Assembly: GCF_018812025.1 (NCBI RefSeq)
Contig: NC_063049.1
Location: forward strand, 10,607,537 to 10,671,536
Source: Megalobrama amblycephala
Lineage: Eukaryota; Chordata; Actinopteri; Cypriniformes; Xenocyprididae
Length of the DNA: 64,000 bases
Direction: 5' to 3'
In this document: piece by piece, positions 11,851 through 25,189 of the stretch
How the letters are laid out: every line of letters starts with the position of its first letter
Position numbering within the stretch: the first letter of the stretch is position 1
Notes under the pieces: model-generated
Told to the model about the DNA's origin: nothing
What the model saw: the letters and a program-made list of their open reading frames with translations, nothing else
The model's database searches: none
Position numbers and translations under genes: made by a program

Positions 11851-13115
11851 TATATTTCAACAACTGATTAATTTGTTTCTGTTTTTTTATTTCTTCTTAG
11901 GAATTTAGGAGAAACATCTGAGAACTGAGCAGTGAAAGAGCAACATTTGAGCAACAGCATAGTTTCAGATGAAGATGCCTGAATGGTTTTCATATGTCTG
12001 ACTGATAGATCCTCTTATGAGAAGCTTGTAGTAAAAAGAGGGGGGGCAATGATAAATCATGCAATTCCATGTGAAATGTGGATTATAGTGGTTTCACACA
12101 CCATTTGACTGCACATATGTTTAGAGTAGAACTGTGGGACTGTGCTTACATCTTAATGCTTCTTTTCAAGATCAATGGGGAGCAATTGAGAAGCAGTTTC
12201 AAAGGGTTGGGTGTCTTATTTCATGAAAAACATAAATCATGAAAGTGTAGATATGCTCTCAAACTCTGAAATAAAGTTGACTGACAACAGATTGATCAAA
12301 GCATCAAATCCAGCAGATACAGCTAGAGCAGGTGTTGTGATGGAGTTTAAAATACATCCAAAATACACAGATTTGTAGACCTTCACATGACATAGGGGAA
12401 CACACATTTCTTACCATTTCTACCAGAAATGTTTAATTCTCTAGAACAGTTGCTTTTACACAGTGTAGAAACCAATAATCTGATTGGCAAAACATACAAT
12501 GCAACAACAACATTCTTGATGTGAATGAATCTTCTTGTAAATGTTAAAAAGCGTATAAAATATTTAGTTGCATGCTGGCAGCACAAAAACTTGAGTTTTA
12601 CTCGTATGATACTCTAAATGAGGTTGTGCGATCAGAAGTAATGCTGGTGAATGATTTGATCATGTAATCTACATTCATAATCTACATATAATTCTATATA
12701 GCAGCAGATATTTTATACACTTTTTAAAATAAAGGTCACAACTATACGTTCTATGTCATAGGGGAAAACAAGTCCCAAACAATTTACTCAAGAAATGTTT
12801 AATTCTCCAGTTTTAATCTATATACTTAGTCCAGAAACCAACACACTGATCTGAAGAACATACAACCTCAAAATGTTTCTTGATAGGAAGAGGGTACTAT
12901 CTATAGGAAACCAAAATCACAAATCTCAAATGAGATCTCTTTAATTTATCAGTGAGACTGAGATTGAAATAAACATGCAAATGGATTTATATTTTTCCCG
13001 CCCTGCCTTTAGTTTACAGTCTGTTCTCATTGTTTATACGTACTTTTTACATTTACAGGGACAATAACTTTCATTTTGTGCATTTGGATAGATGTTGAAA
13101 TGTACAATACAAATG
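11851..13115. other. Intergenic DNA, no gene seen
   Basis: Low-complexity AT-rich sequence. Two related stretches around 12390-12500 and 12750-12850 share 'cataggggaa...aca' and 'agaaatgtttaattctc' words, suggesting an old local duplication. No coding exon identified. Confidence 0.35.
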
Positions 13116-13119
13116 TACC

Positions 13120-13619
13120 AGCTTCTGCCAGACCACCTTCCGTATTCAAGTTAGGAAAAAAAATGGAACTGGTGTCACTTATGTCACCATAAGTTGAATA
13201 CAGAAGGCATAGAACGTAGTGTAAGCTTTTTGAACTGCGAGAGGCATTACACTTTCTTAAGTTGAATACGGAAGGCGGTCGGTTGGAAGCTAGATATTTT
13301 GCTGCATAACTTGTTAAATATGGATTTTTTATTTTTTTTTTTACACAAATGCATCGTTTCACTTCAGAAGGCCTTTATTAACCCCCCAGCGCCATGTGGA
13401 ATACGTTTATGATGGATGGATGTGGATGGAGACACTTTCTTCAGCTCATACTCATTGGTATCGCTCACAGCCATTATAAAGCTTGGATGCATCAGGATAT
13501 TTATTAAAATATCTCAGATTATGTTCATCAGAAAGAAGAAAGTAATATACACCTGGCTTGAGGGTAAGTAAAGCTTGGGGTAGGCTTTATTTTCATTTGA
13601 AAGTGAACTAATCCTTTAA
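13120..13619. mobile_element. Truncated foldback MITE, right arm
   Basis: The right arm and central palindrome match the 22-kb element ('gaaggcctttattaacc', 'gatggatggatgt', 'gtatcgctcac', ending 'gtgaactaatccttt'). The left arm is absent, so this copy is truncated. Its last 65 bp or so and the 98 bp beyond its end are nearly identical to 22799-22961 (separate entry). Confidence 0.7.
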
Positions 13620-13717
13620 ATTTGTTGATATGTAAATAATTTAGATGCTGTCAGTACGTCAGTATGGTATGCCAATATGGTTATACAAACATAGTAATTG
13701 TATCTGTTGTAGAACTA
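13555..13717. repeat. 163-bp block shared with 22799-22961, copy 1
   Basis: Reading both loci side by side I count one mismatch in 163 bases (T against C within 'gtaggcYttatttt'). The match includes the MITE end and about 98 bp of flanking DNA, then stops abruptly after 'tgtagaacta'. Upstream of the block the two MITE copies are visibly more diverged. Confidence 0.85.
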
Positions 13718-13719
13718 AA

Positions 13720-16040
13720 CTTAAACATACATTCTCATGAGATTATGTTGGCCTTTAGCATCACAGCTGCATTTAACCCGGGGATATCATCGTTCTAAAT
13801 CCCAATTTTAACCCCGGGTAGAGGAATGTTTCACATCTGTAATTTAGAAGGGTGGTTAGCACCAGTTTTTACCCAGGGCTATATCTCAAGCTTTGTACAG
13901 TTACAGAACCCTTGAGTGTTGTAAAACAGCCAAGGAGGATTTGTGTGATTTGTGAGGACTGATGGGAAAGTATGAGACAAGATTATTTATATATGAGATA
14001 AATAAGAACATTATCCAGGGTTTAGGATGACCAAAGGTTAACTATTTCAAGTCAGAAAAGCCCTTATAGGGTTAACCCAGGGTTAAGCATAATGTAAACA
14101 ACCATTATGGATTCTTGAGCCAATTATCAGCCAATCAGAGTTGTCATGAAGCCATTTTTCTGCACCTCTAGTGAGTACATATTTACATCTTAGGCTTAAA
14201 ATGAATGCATATTATAATCCGACAGGATAAAGTATTTTACCATCAAAAAAATTACACACATCACCTTTAAAAAAAGTCTGATTTATCATTAAGCCTGTTG
14301 GTGAGAAATGCAGTTGAACTTTGCAGGCGTAATCTGCCATCGCACATCAAAAATCAACAGAATTAGCTTTTGGAATGGTGAATGGAGCAGCATCTTTATC
14401 AGTGCAGCGCAGATGCAGACTCACAGGTCTCCAGGGAATAGTTCCCTCATCCATCTAAAAGCCTCATTCAAAGCAGAGGATCAGCTAATGAGATCTGACT
14501 CCATTAGCCTGCAGTGCTAAGTGTCCGTCCATGCTTACGTTACGCAGACAGCGGAAATGGGGATCCCTCTCACTAAACCTCATCTCCCTCAACGTCATAT
14601 CATGACTCTATAATCCACTCAAATCTGCTCTCACTCGCGCTATAAACCCACTGCCTCTAACTGGTCAATTAGCCATCTGCCACACTACAACTGTGTGTGT
14701 GTGTGTGTAGGGGTTTGGGGGGGAGGGGGGTTTACTTAGCTGTAGTTAATGGAAAACTAAAAAGATAAAATTGCCCCAGAAGTGACTTAAAATGGCCCAG
14801 AGACATTCAGGGCATCCTCATTTGGAAAATGTGTGTGTGTGTGATTACGTAGCAATGTGTGTGTGATTCCATAGCTATAGTTTGAGGACAAATGTGTCCC
14901 TAGAAGTGAGTTTGTGGACGGCCTAATTTGGAAAAATGTGGGCGGGGTTTGTGTTTGGTTTAGTCTTGGTTTTTCTTACTTACTGTAGTATTTTTTTCCA
15001 GTACAAATATCTAATCATTCTTAAATCAAGAGGCATTTACAGTAATTAAGAAGAAAATGACAAGATATTAAGTCTTGTTTTCTGCTAAATTTATCAAAAT
15101 TTTGTGAGTTAATGCTATAAACAAGAAAAAAATCTGTCAGTGGTGTGAGAAAAAACAAACTTAATTCAAAGGGAAAAGACGTTTATTTTTCTAATGCCAC
15201 TGGCAGATACTTTTTTTTGTTTTAGGCACAAAATCACTTTAATATATTTTTCAGAAAACAAAACTTGAGTCATTTTGTTTCTCAAGTAAAATGTTTAGAT
15301 ATTTAGTACTGGAAACAATCCATTATCAATTTTTGCAGTGTTTAAATAAAACCAATAGAAGTCTAGTGTGTGTGTGAGAGATGGAGAGGTAAAGACATTA
15401 AAGGGATGGAAAATGCAAACTGGAAAACAGAGAAAACCACAAGAAATGAAAGGCAAAAGAGGTGATGTGGCAGACAGACACATGCTGGCCGTCAGTGGAG
15501 AGTATTGTGTGTGCTGATGCTGGAGCATCATGCTCTATTGTTCTTCCTCACATGAGCAGGGCACAGACAGCGTGGTGTGGGGTGTGTGTGTGTGTGGTGG
15601 GGGGGAAGGGGTGTGCACACATGAACGCACAAACACACATTTTGGCAGAAAGCCAAGGCTTTTTCCAGCACCGGCTGTGCCTGTCTCTTGCTGTGTGTCA
15701 TTCTAATCAGTCTGAATCAGACTGTGGCACTGTAGGATTTTATCGGCAGTTTCCAGCATTGTCTCATGCACACATGAACACATCTAGAATCATTCAATCA
15801 AAGCGTGAATTTTACAATTTACTTTTAAAATTGTTTTCTCTCTCTATCTCTGTCACATTCTGTTATTGTTTAATGGACTTTTAGTTTGTTTCTCATTATT
15901 TCTTGTGTTTCCCTTCGGTCGTCATGGTTTCTAGCTCGTGTTCATTTGTTGTCATAATGACTCATTGTTTCATTGATTTCATCCACCTGTTCCTTGTTTA
16001 GTTTATTTGTTAGCTGTGTATATATTGCCCTCAGTTCAGT
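13720..16040. other. Intergenic DNA with short repeats, no gene supported
   Basis: GT-rich runs occur near 14690, 14830 and 15582. A segment at 13760-14110 has 'aacccgggg' and 'aaccccggg'-like inverted words and may be an old MITE. The piece at 15870-16040 ('gtgtatatattgccctcagt' preceded by promoter-like text) resembles the end of a fish LTR, but no partner LTR was found. A 140-codon frame at 15462-15884 spans a GT run and has no recognisable domain. Confidence 0.35.
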
Positions 16041-16042
16041 TG

Positions 16043-17075
16043 ACTCTTTGGCTGCATCCAAAAACTTAGGCAGCTGACTTGTTGCCTCATCAGGCAATTA
16101 ATTTTGCAGGCTTTGCACTTCTGAGGCAGTGTAACGGTTTAATGATCTACAACAAAACAGAGCGAGCTTTGGTGAAAACAAAGTAAATATTTATTTATTA
16201 CAATAGTAATTTCTCATTGTGAAAGTGGAAAATATTGGTCAAAAATGGACATTTACACACAAACTGATCACCAACAACAACTTTCAGATGCCATCTTTAT
16301 TTTTTTTTTATCTCAACCGTCACAGAATGCAATGCACAGGATTGTGGGATATCAAAGGCTATGAAGGATACATTTAAGCTTCCTTCAAAAATCGATCAGA
16401 TGAAGGTATCTCTGGAGACAGGAAGTGAAGCTAACGTTGGATTCAGACGTGCCTTGATGCCTTCCTACCTTGGAATGCATCCTCCAAAGCAGTGTTAATT
16501 TCGTTGACGAATAATTTTCATCATAATTTTCGTCAACGACATATTTTCACGGACGAAAACGAGACGATTACAAACAAAAATGCGTTTTGAATGACTAAAA
16601 CTATGACTAAAATCTACTTTTGAAGATTTGGCTGAGTGACTTATCTACGATTTATCTACGTACTTATCTACGATTTTCGCCAGCAAATGAAAATGAGACA
16701 AGAATGAAAGAGAGGGACGATTTGGGAAGATATCCAGTCAGGACTGCTGTCCTATGTGGAAGATTTAAAGTGTAATGTGCTGATCTAACCACAGGAAACG
16801 CGGCGCTGTTGCGCCCTCTACAGGCTCGAGCAGCTGCACTTCAGACTGCTTCACAATTAATGAAATGCCAAGCGGTTGCTGATTTTTTGCACTTGACCGG
16901 TCAAAAATTTGGGAAATTTTGGGTCTGCTTTTGGGAGCAAAGTACAGCTGGGTAAACATAACCAGTTTGGGGAATATCAGATAACTAAAACAATTTCCAA
17001 TGACTAAAATATGACTAAAACTAAATGGGATTTTAGTCAAAAGATTTTAGTTAAAAGATTTCAGACGCAGCCTTT
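16043..17075. repeat. Nested interspersed repeats
   Basis: An outer repeat starts 'ggctgcatccaaaaac' and ends with the loosely inverted 'gatttcagacgcagcc'. Inside it, from about 16494, a second repeat begins 'agtgttaatttcgttgacga' and is rich in 'gactaaaa' words up to about 17060. The ends are imperfect and I could not define target duplications. No coding sequence. Confidence 0.4.
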
Positions 17076-18700
17076 GTCTGTTATACCCATAGACGTGGCA
17101 TCACCCGTAGGTTTCTAAAGATCATTTTTAAAGCCCAAAGTGGGCGGAGCCAGCCATTGCCATCTCTTTACACGTCACTAGGTGTCACTTTCAGATATCC
17201 AGAAATGGGTAAAGAGGCGGACGTGGGTGGAGCTGAGGTGTCTGGTTGCTGAAAGCATGCCCGACTAGCTTGACATGATCAAGATAGCTCAGGCTAAGGA
17301 GCTATCTATCTATCTTAGACACTATCTAAAATATTAATAAAGATAAATTATACATCATATGAAAGTTATAAGGGTTTACTGTCAATCTACGGTGTCTGTT
17401 TTATGATGTAGATGCAAAATCAAAATGGGACTTCATACCTTTGTAATAAAATAGCAATCGTGATATGAATCTAATCCATCGCATTTGGGTAAAATGTCCA
17501 TGAGCATTCACTGAAAAACACCCAACAGCACTTTTTGTCCACAAAAGCATTAAATCCATGAAATACTGATATATTGTCCATTGTTTGCATCATATTTCTT
17601 CTGAACAATCTGCTCTCCATCATCATTCTTCAAGAAATTATGCAATCTGAGCAGCGTTTATGTTGTAAAACTGTATACGATCATATACATTCTCACAAAC
17701 AAAGGAGCTACTTAAGTCCTACTTAAGTGGGTCAAAAAAGCACTCTAAATTGAATAAAAATTTTTACTATAATACATTTTCCTTCAATTGCAGTTAACAT
17801 GCCCATAAAATGTCGGAAAACATTACATTCACTTTGAACAAAGGTGTATATTCTTTTGAAGTAATTTACTTCTGTAATGGAAACAAACACATTACATTTG
17901 TCAAAATTACATTAAAGTCTTTTATATTGTTGTAAAAAAAATCTATTTAGAATAGATGCTGTTTTTTTAACCTTCTATTCATGAAAGAATCATGAATAGA
18001 TGAAACATCATGCAAATTTCTACAGTGATAATGCCTGGCGTAATGGCTAATGAAAATTCAAAATTGAACAATTGTTAACATTTATTTTAAATTGTAATAA
18101 TATTTCACAATACTACTGTTTTTGTACTGTATTTTTAGTCAAATAAATGCAGCCTTGGTGAGCATAAGATACTTAAGATAACCAAAACTTTATCATTGCA
18201 ATGTATACAGTATTTTTCATATAACAAAGGAATTATGTTGATATGTTGCCCTTGTATATTTTTGGCAACAGATCATTATGTCAATAGCAGCATTATAAAA
18301 GTGACCGGCCAACTGGCGAGCATGCTTTCTTTACTTGCCAAAGCCAATTTCCACTTCTCTCTTCTGACTACACTGAGTGGAAACAGATCCCGATCTGCCA
18401 AAACCCAAACCAGGACTGCACCATGAGTACAGCATCACGTTAGAGGACCAAGGCTGATTCATGAATACTTCAGGAACAAATCATATGGCAAGAGACATCA
18501 AAAACACATTTAATACTATGTTGCTCAGGAGATACTGTACCATCCCTGCAATTCATCAACTGTTTATGATGCTTATTGCCCTGGATGAAAGTATATACTT
18601 TAGGAGAAAAAAGATATTAGAGTATTAGGACTCATATGACCTGTATATCACACACTGTATCAATTACAGTGTGACATGATAAATCAGTGTAAACCGGAGA
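17076..18700. other. Intergenic DNA, no gene seen
   Basis: The segment 17086-17270 ('catagacgtggcatcaccc' and 'gggcggagcc' words) resembles an abundant cyprinid interspersed repeat. The rest is AT-rich with no recognisable exon. Confidence 0.35.
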
Positions 18701-18729
18701 GTCTACATTGTGTGTGTCTGTGAGAGAGG

Positions 18730-19035
18730 CATGTTGGGTTTTCATGTTTTATGGGGACATTCCATGGACATAAGGAGTTTATGCTGTACAAACTGTATAT
18801 ATTATATCCCCTTACATTAGCCCTACCACTAAACCATAGAAAACTATTGGCATTTTTTTTTATTTAAAACAAACAAACCAACAAACAAACAAAAACACTG
18901 TTTAGTATGTATTTTAAGCCATTTGGTTTACGAGGACATGGGAAGTGTTTACGTTGTAATACCCATGTCGTTATACACATTTGTGTCCTCATAAACCATA
19001 TATAAAAGAACACACAAACACACACTCTCTCTCTC
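18730..19035. repeat. Interspersed repeat bordered by microsatellites
   Basis: It starts 'gttgggttttcatgtttta' next to a short GT run and ends at a (CT)n run near 19025-19040. The same start, inverted, occurs at about 26800-26820, again next to a GT run. So this is a dispersed repeat that carries a dinucleotide run at its end. Confidence 0.6.
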
Positions 19036-19039
19036 TCTC

Positions 19040-21970
19040 AAATTGCCTGGTGTCTTTAATTCTCATTAGCTTTGCCTCATAACAAAGCTCTTGAACTTTG
19101 TTCACACTATGCATATATCCAATTTGTCTTCAAATCCAAATTTCCGAAATTTTATTGTGCGTGAGTGAAAAATGTGACATGCATTTACAATGTTTTTGTT
19201 GTGGTTTTCCAATCATTTTACTTCACTTCAGTAAAATGTTTAACAACTGTTGGTTGTCAAAAATATTTGCCAGTAATGGAAAAGTGTTCATTGTTATCCG
19301 AGGTTTTCAGCAAATTCGCCATACTGGCAAACAGCAGCAAACTTCTGCCAGACATTCACCATGAATTAACTCCAAGTTTTTGCAGGGGTCACTGTCTGCA
19401 ATGATGAATCGGATCATTTGTTCAGACAGTTTAGTCAATATCTGCATCAGTTGCCATAGTAATGACAAAAGCATCAGAACAATGTAAGAGAGCATGATAT
19501 CTTGTTGTGATGCAAAACCTCAGAGGCACATGAGACAACATACAGTAAGCATCTGTACTTAAACATATGCATACACTCATATGCACTTAATCACAGTCCA
19601 TTACACAGTGTAATGACTGTACATGAGTGAACTGAGACAGCTAGACAATACTGCACTCGTGTATGACGTTACAGTCATTTACTTGAAATTATATCTGGAC
19701 TAACTGTTTATTCCAAAAATCCAGAAATTCAATGTTAATCGGATTTCAAACCACATGCAAATGTGGTTTGGATAGGTTTTGTATGATTTTTCTTTCAGTT
19801 TCAATTCAGACAACAAACAACTAAGCTGATTTGAGTTGTATATGCCAAGAAATCTGATTTTTTCTGCCTACTAAACAAAGCCTTAAATAAGCCCTGTCAA
19901 AAGCAGACGCTTCCAGATCGGATTTGCAAATAATCTTCCTCATGGCTCTTAAAGCCTGGCCAACCTCCACCCAATGTATTGATCAGATGACTGATTGAGT
20001 AATAAATTAACAACCACCTTAGAGAGGACAACAAAACCCAGATGCTTCACAAAAACACAATGGTTGCATTTCATTGATCCATATAAAGACAACTTTGCCT
20101 AATCTGGTGTTGTGAGCCAGTTACATATACTGTTTAATAAGCAGTGCTAAAGAGGACTTCAGAAGGAAGTAACAGCTTATAACAGGAAGGATAACAAAGG
20201 AGGGGTCCAAATATGACAATCAACACAATTATTAGAGTGAGGAAAGAGGTTGTTCTTTCATTTCTCAAAAACTAACCTCTTTATACTAAGAACAGCAGCC
20301 AAATCAATGTACTCTGAGCTCATGTTCTTATGTGCCCATGGGGTCAGAGAGAAATCAGTGATCTAATACAATGAAGAGCCATACTCGTGAAAAAATAAGC
20401 GAGCTAAATTGTATTGAATGTGCACTTGTATGTAGCCTACTTAAAGTCTTAAATGTGTTTAAACAAAAATTGTACTTGCAGATAATATAATAGTAATGAA
20501 ATAAAAAGCCACTTAAGTGTAGTTAAAGTCCCCCTGTAGTCAATAATTTTATCAGATCAAACTCACCTTTAATCACCAAAATGACATATATTTTTTCCTG
20601 TGAAAAAAAACAAAAAATTCTTCATGCCTCAAAACAGCTTGAATGTAACTCTACACCCGTGCCTCATTTAATATACGCGGATCAATGAATATGCAAATTA
20701 TCCCCGCCTCTACTCGCTCACACCAGCTCAGAGATCCACTCGGTCAACTTACTGCACAATGGTATCGCTCTTTACAACATCGGACACATAACGGTAATTA
20801 ATATGATTAGCCTTTCGCTTGACTATGTTATCAAACAGCTAATAATGTGTTGCTAATGTTACACAAAAAACCAGAGTCGGACAGCTGCCTTCTAACAATC
20901 AGTATCCATACAAACACTTCAGTGGAGAAAAGCATATAGTTCATCATATCATCATAATATACATCATACACCCGCCATATTGCTAAAAACATTCAATTCA
21001 GTTCGAACTTCAGTATATTCCTTTAAAGTAATTTATTTCCGTTTTAAGTACTCTTTTGAAAAAATATATTAAAATGTTCTTCTTTTTCACAAGTGCAGTC
21101 CATAGCACTGTGTAGTATGAAGGTTAATCTAACCGTAAACACTGAATACACATGCAGCGAGTGAGCCATGTAGCCAAGGGTATAAAAACCTCTTCAGATC
21201 GCTGAGTGTGGTGCTTGTGAATGGATTACTGTTCACTCAGCCAAGTAACGTCTTTTCTAGAAGGACAAACACCCACTACAACTGGATATGGCAGAAGAAA
21301 GAAGATTTATGGTCCTATTCACTCTGTTTCTCTCTTCCTCCATTATATCCTCCTGACATTTTGTTGGCCCTAGGGGCACGGGCTGCCAGGATGTATCTGT
21401 CTATCCATTGATGATGGCCGATGGCTATGTTCTGGAGGCAGATGTCCTCCCTTTCACTGGGTAAAACCACAGTAAAAAACCCTCTGCTCTTTGATACCAC
21501 ACCAGACCTCCAAACATCTGCAAATCATTGGCACTGGAGATCTCAAAACCAATACTCTGCACAACTCAACAATGTCTTTATGATCATGTCTAAAAATAGC
21601 CTGCTTTGTTCTTTATTTGCTCTGAAGTTCTAGGTGAGAAGAAAGCCTCGTATTGCTTATACGCATGGAACTCATTCTGCACTGATAAGTCATGCAGCTT
21701 GATGAAGAGGTTTGCGATTGGACTTACTAAATGCATCGACATGCATACATTGACGGAGGGACCAAAATATTAACACAATCTCATGGCAAACTGTAACTAT
21801 TTTACAATTTGGTGAATTGGTGGCAAATTTGTATTAATGCTACATTTTCATGTGATCTGCTTATGCCCCAGTGACGGTTATGTTTAGAGGTGGACTTTTG
21901 TGCTTGGTCTGCTTATTTTTTATTTTATTTTTTTCTAAAAATCATGTTTTCATATGATGGATTCATACAC
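19040..21970. other. Intergenic DNA, no gene supported
   Basis: About 2.9 kb with scattered frames under 90 codons and none recognisable. The segment 20530-20930 ('aagtccccctgtagtcaa' onwards) looks like a common fish interspersed repeat. No RNA gene seen. Confidence 0.35.
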
Positions 21971-22057
21971 TCTCACTTTAAGGGTAATGGGGCAGTACCC
22001 TTAAAAGGACAACTTTGTACCTTATCAACCCCTAAAAGGTTCATAGTAGTACCTTAA

Positions 22058-22998
22058 AGGATTAGTTCACTTTCAAATAAAAATTACCCTCAAGCTTTAC
22101 TCACCCTCAAGCCAGCCTATGTGTACATGACTTTCTTTGTTCTGATGAACACAATCAGAGTTATATTAGTAAATATCCTGATGAATCCAAGCTTTATAAT
22201 GGCAGTGAGCGATACCAACGAGTATGAGCTGAAGAAAGTGTCTCCATCCACATCCATCCATCATAAATATATTTCACACGGCTCCGGGGGGTTAATAAAG
22301 TCCTTCTGAAGCGAAGCAATGTGTTTGTGTAAAAAAAAATGTCCATAGTTAACAAGTTATGAAGTAAAATATCTAGCTTCAATTTAGTAAGAAAGCTCAA
22401 TGCCTCTCGTAGTTCAAAAAGCTTATGCTACATCCTATGCCTTCCCAATTCAACTTACGGAAAAAAGATTAACTGACGCGACACTAGTTCCATTTTTTCC
22501 GTAACTTGAATATGGAAGGTGGTCTGGCGGAAGCTAGATATTTTACTTAATAACTTGTTACATATGGAATTTTTTTTTACACAAACGCATCGCTTCACTT
22601 CAGAAGGCCTTTATTAACCCTTCGGAGCCATGTGGAGTACACGTTTATGATGGATGGATGTGTATGGATGCAGTTTCTTCAGCTTCATACTCGTTGGTAT
22701 CGCTCACTGCCAGTATAAACCTCGGATGCGTCAGGATATTTATTAATATAACTCCGATTGTGTTCATCAGAAACAAGAAAGTCATATACACCTAGGATGG
22801 CTTGAGGGTAAGTAAAGCTTGGGGTAGGCCTTATTTTCATTTGAAAGTGAACTAATCCTTTAAATTTGTTGATATGTAAATAATTTAGATGCTGTCAGTA
22901 CGTCAGTATGGTATGCCAATATGGTTATACAAACATAGTAATTGTATCTGTTGTAGAACTATCTCTTATAAATTTTCATTTATAAGAGAACTAATCCT
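22058..22998. mobile_element. Foldback MITE with a duplicated right end
   Basis: Long inverted arms: the left arm is 'aggattagttcactttca' and the right arm includes 'tgaaagtgaactaatcct'. Mirrored blocks include 'gatgaacacaatc', 'tccatccatcata' and 'aaggcctttattaaccc'-type sequence. Two right ends are present: one at 22845-22859 and a diverged second one at about 22984-22998. The second sits next to the outer element's sequence and is the true boundary. Between them is about 100 bp that also flanks the 13-kb copy. Confidence 0.75.
22799..22961. repeat. 163-bp block shared with 13555-13717, copy 2
   Basis: Same length and one visible mismatch relative to copy 1. Here the 98 bp beyond the MITE end sits inside the element, between two copies of its right terminus. 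This suggests that sequence from the 13-kb locus was copied in. Confidence 0.85.
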
Positions 22999-23099
22999 TT
23001 TAGGTATAATAATATGCACCTTTTAGGGGTAAAAAATGTACAAAGATGTCCTTTTAAGAGCACTGACCCAGTGACAAGCCATACCCCTAAAGGTACAAT

Positions 23100-25080
23100 T
23101 GTATGAAATCACCAACTCATAAAATAGTTTTGTTTTCCCATGAAATCTGGGTGGAATATCACAGGGATTTCAATGTGGCCACCTAGAACAACCCTTCAAC
23201 CACATAGCAACACCCTAGCAACCACCAACATCATTCCACAGCCGATAAGAATGAAGGAAAATCTTTAAAATCTCAACCCAGGATCATTAGAAAAATGTGC
23301 CTGTTTTGACATTTCTACAAAATGATTTTACATAGCGTCTTGAAATAAGTCTTTATTAATCGATAATTTGCCCATGTAATCATAATTTTGTGTGAAAAGG
23401 AAAAAAAAGTTGTTGCTGTTTTACTGCCTCAAGTGTTCATTTCAGCTGGAAACTGCAGTGAATTGTATGTATTGGCACGTGTTTTGAGTTTTGCAAAAAT
23501 GTATGTAGATGCACATTTTTCCAATGAGCCTTTGTTGCTACAATCTAGTTCTGTCTGTCTATATTTCAGGATTTTTCTTCAGTTGTTTGTGGGTTTACTT
23601 TGTTAATTATCAGACCGTCCTTGCAGATATGACCTTCAGTTCAAAAACTGAGATATTACACACACACTTCCTCCAAAAAACCTCACCTTGAACCTCACTC
23701 ACATTGATAAGACAGAAAGAAAGGCAGCACGGCTGCATGGTTGAACTAACAAGTGGAAGAACTAGTTTGTGTTTTGTGTTATGCCATGTATAGCTACATG
23801 TGTTTGCTGTTTGTTTGTGTGTGTGTATGAGAGAGTGAGCATAGTGTACCCGAATCCTGACCTATAGCCCACTGTGTAAAGCAGCAGGGTTTATGCATCA
23901 CTCCTCAGCAGGGGTCTCACAGCCTGGACCACTTACCTAAACATTAGCATTTCTTCCAGCCATTTCCCCTCTAAAAATCCAAAAGTGCCGTACATGATTC
24001 AAGGTCTTGCCACTATGCTGACCCAGTGTCCCCTTTTAAACGTCAAGGGTTGTTGTGACATCATTGTTTACATGACAACTGCACTCAACTCGACTTACAC
24101 ATTATAAATATTGATATCCACTTTGCAAAGACAATACGAACATAAATAGCATGGATGCATATATTACAAATGTATATGTGGCAATAATTTTAAAATCATC
24201 AGATGCAAAATCAACTTCACAGCCTCAACTTCCAAATTTTAAGACCAAGAGCTTATAGAAGAGGTTGATTTTTAAGCATTTCAGCAATCAAAGCCTCCCT
24301 CAAACTGGGGTTCAATATACATTAAACTGCTTGGCATATCCGACACTCACAAGCGCTTTTACACAGATGATGCATATTAAGAGTGGACTGTTTGAAATTA
24401 GCTTCTTCTCAATCAATGCCCCATGAGCCCAGCATGAAGCCCAGTAAGTACATGAAAATGACAGTGATTTGACACTTAACAGACTTATGACAACAAACCA
24501 GCCATTTTGTGCACTACAGCATAAGAATAAATAACCAAAATCCTGAGAAATGAGGCATCGGAAGTTTTCCAGCAGTTATATGGTGCTGTTCAGGGGATAT
24601 GGGATGGGCTGGCTTACAGACTAAAGCTCAGTGTAGCTGTCAGTCAAAGCAGGATAATGGTACTAATGCTCAGCATCACCCATCACACAAACCTGGACCT
24701 TAAGCATCCTTAAAGAACAAGATGAAGGCTAATGGGATAAATCAGGATATTATGGTTTTAATCTTAGCTATTGAGTTTATTATAACGTCTATCTCTTTCA
24801 ATTTAGTGTGCTTAAACAAAACCTACATTACAAAAGCAGCGCTAGCCTAAAAAAATGGAATAAAATTAAATAAATGAGGAAAATAAGTAACGAAATTAAA
24901 TACATTAAAAGCAAACTGAAATTTGCTGTACAAAGACATTAAAATGAGCGATTGTGAAATTAAAAAGTAGCCAAAAAAATTATGATGGTAACAGACATAT
25001 AGTAAACGCCATGAATAAAGGATGGAAAATGGCACAATAAATGCGCTAATAATTGTAATAATAAGCCAAACGCTGGCCTA
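23100..25080. other. Intergenic or intronic DNA, no exon recognised
   Basis: If the minus-strand exon at 25123-25189 is real, this region would be its first intron. I see no further convincing exon in it. Small frames at 23388-23691 and 24847-25035 have no recognisable domain. Confidence 0.35.
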
Positions 25081-25122
25081 TCTATAGAGAACACTGTCTC
25101 TCCATCTCTCCTCTCATCGTAC

Positions 25123-25189
25123 CTGTTTTGAAGAATGCATCCGTGTCTGAATCAGTGGGTCCGTCCTCCGCCGCTTCAGCGGGATTCAT
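25123..25189 (-). CDS. Probable first coding exon, unrecognised gene
   Basis: Read on the minus strand, an ATG at 25189 has a favourable context (aaag before it, A at -3). It opens a 22-codon acidic peptide beginning MNPAEAAEDG and ending DAFFKT, with one more base before a donor 'GTACGATGAG'. The surrounding 400 bp is clearly richer in CpG than anything nearby, as for a promoter CpG island. The upstream (higher-coordinate) sequence would be 5' untranslated region. I do not recognise the protein, and the remaining exons would lie to the left, probably beyond the window. It could instead be a chance reading frame in a CpG-rich block. Confidence 0.45.

Larger units (their letters stand above)
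21975..23090. mobile_element. Outer TIR element split by a foldback MITE
   Basis: The left arm ('ggggcagtacccttaaaag', 'caaccccTaaaaggttcat') and the right arm ('atgcaccttttaggggt', 'gtccttttaagagcactgac') are inverted relatives, giving an old element with 'ggtacctt' repeats. It is interrupted at 22058-22998. Joining the sequence on both sides of the insert restores a 'taccttaaaggtataata' run typical of this repeat type. Confidence 0.6.

Noticed and set aside
16494..17060. Separate hAT-type element with 'agtgttaatttcgttgacga' start
   Set aside because: No matching inverted right end or 8-bp duplication could be found, so it is reported only as an interspersed repeat.
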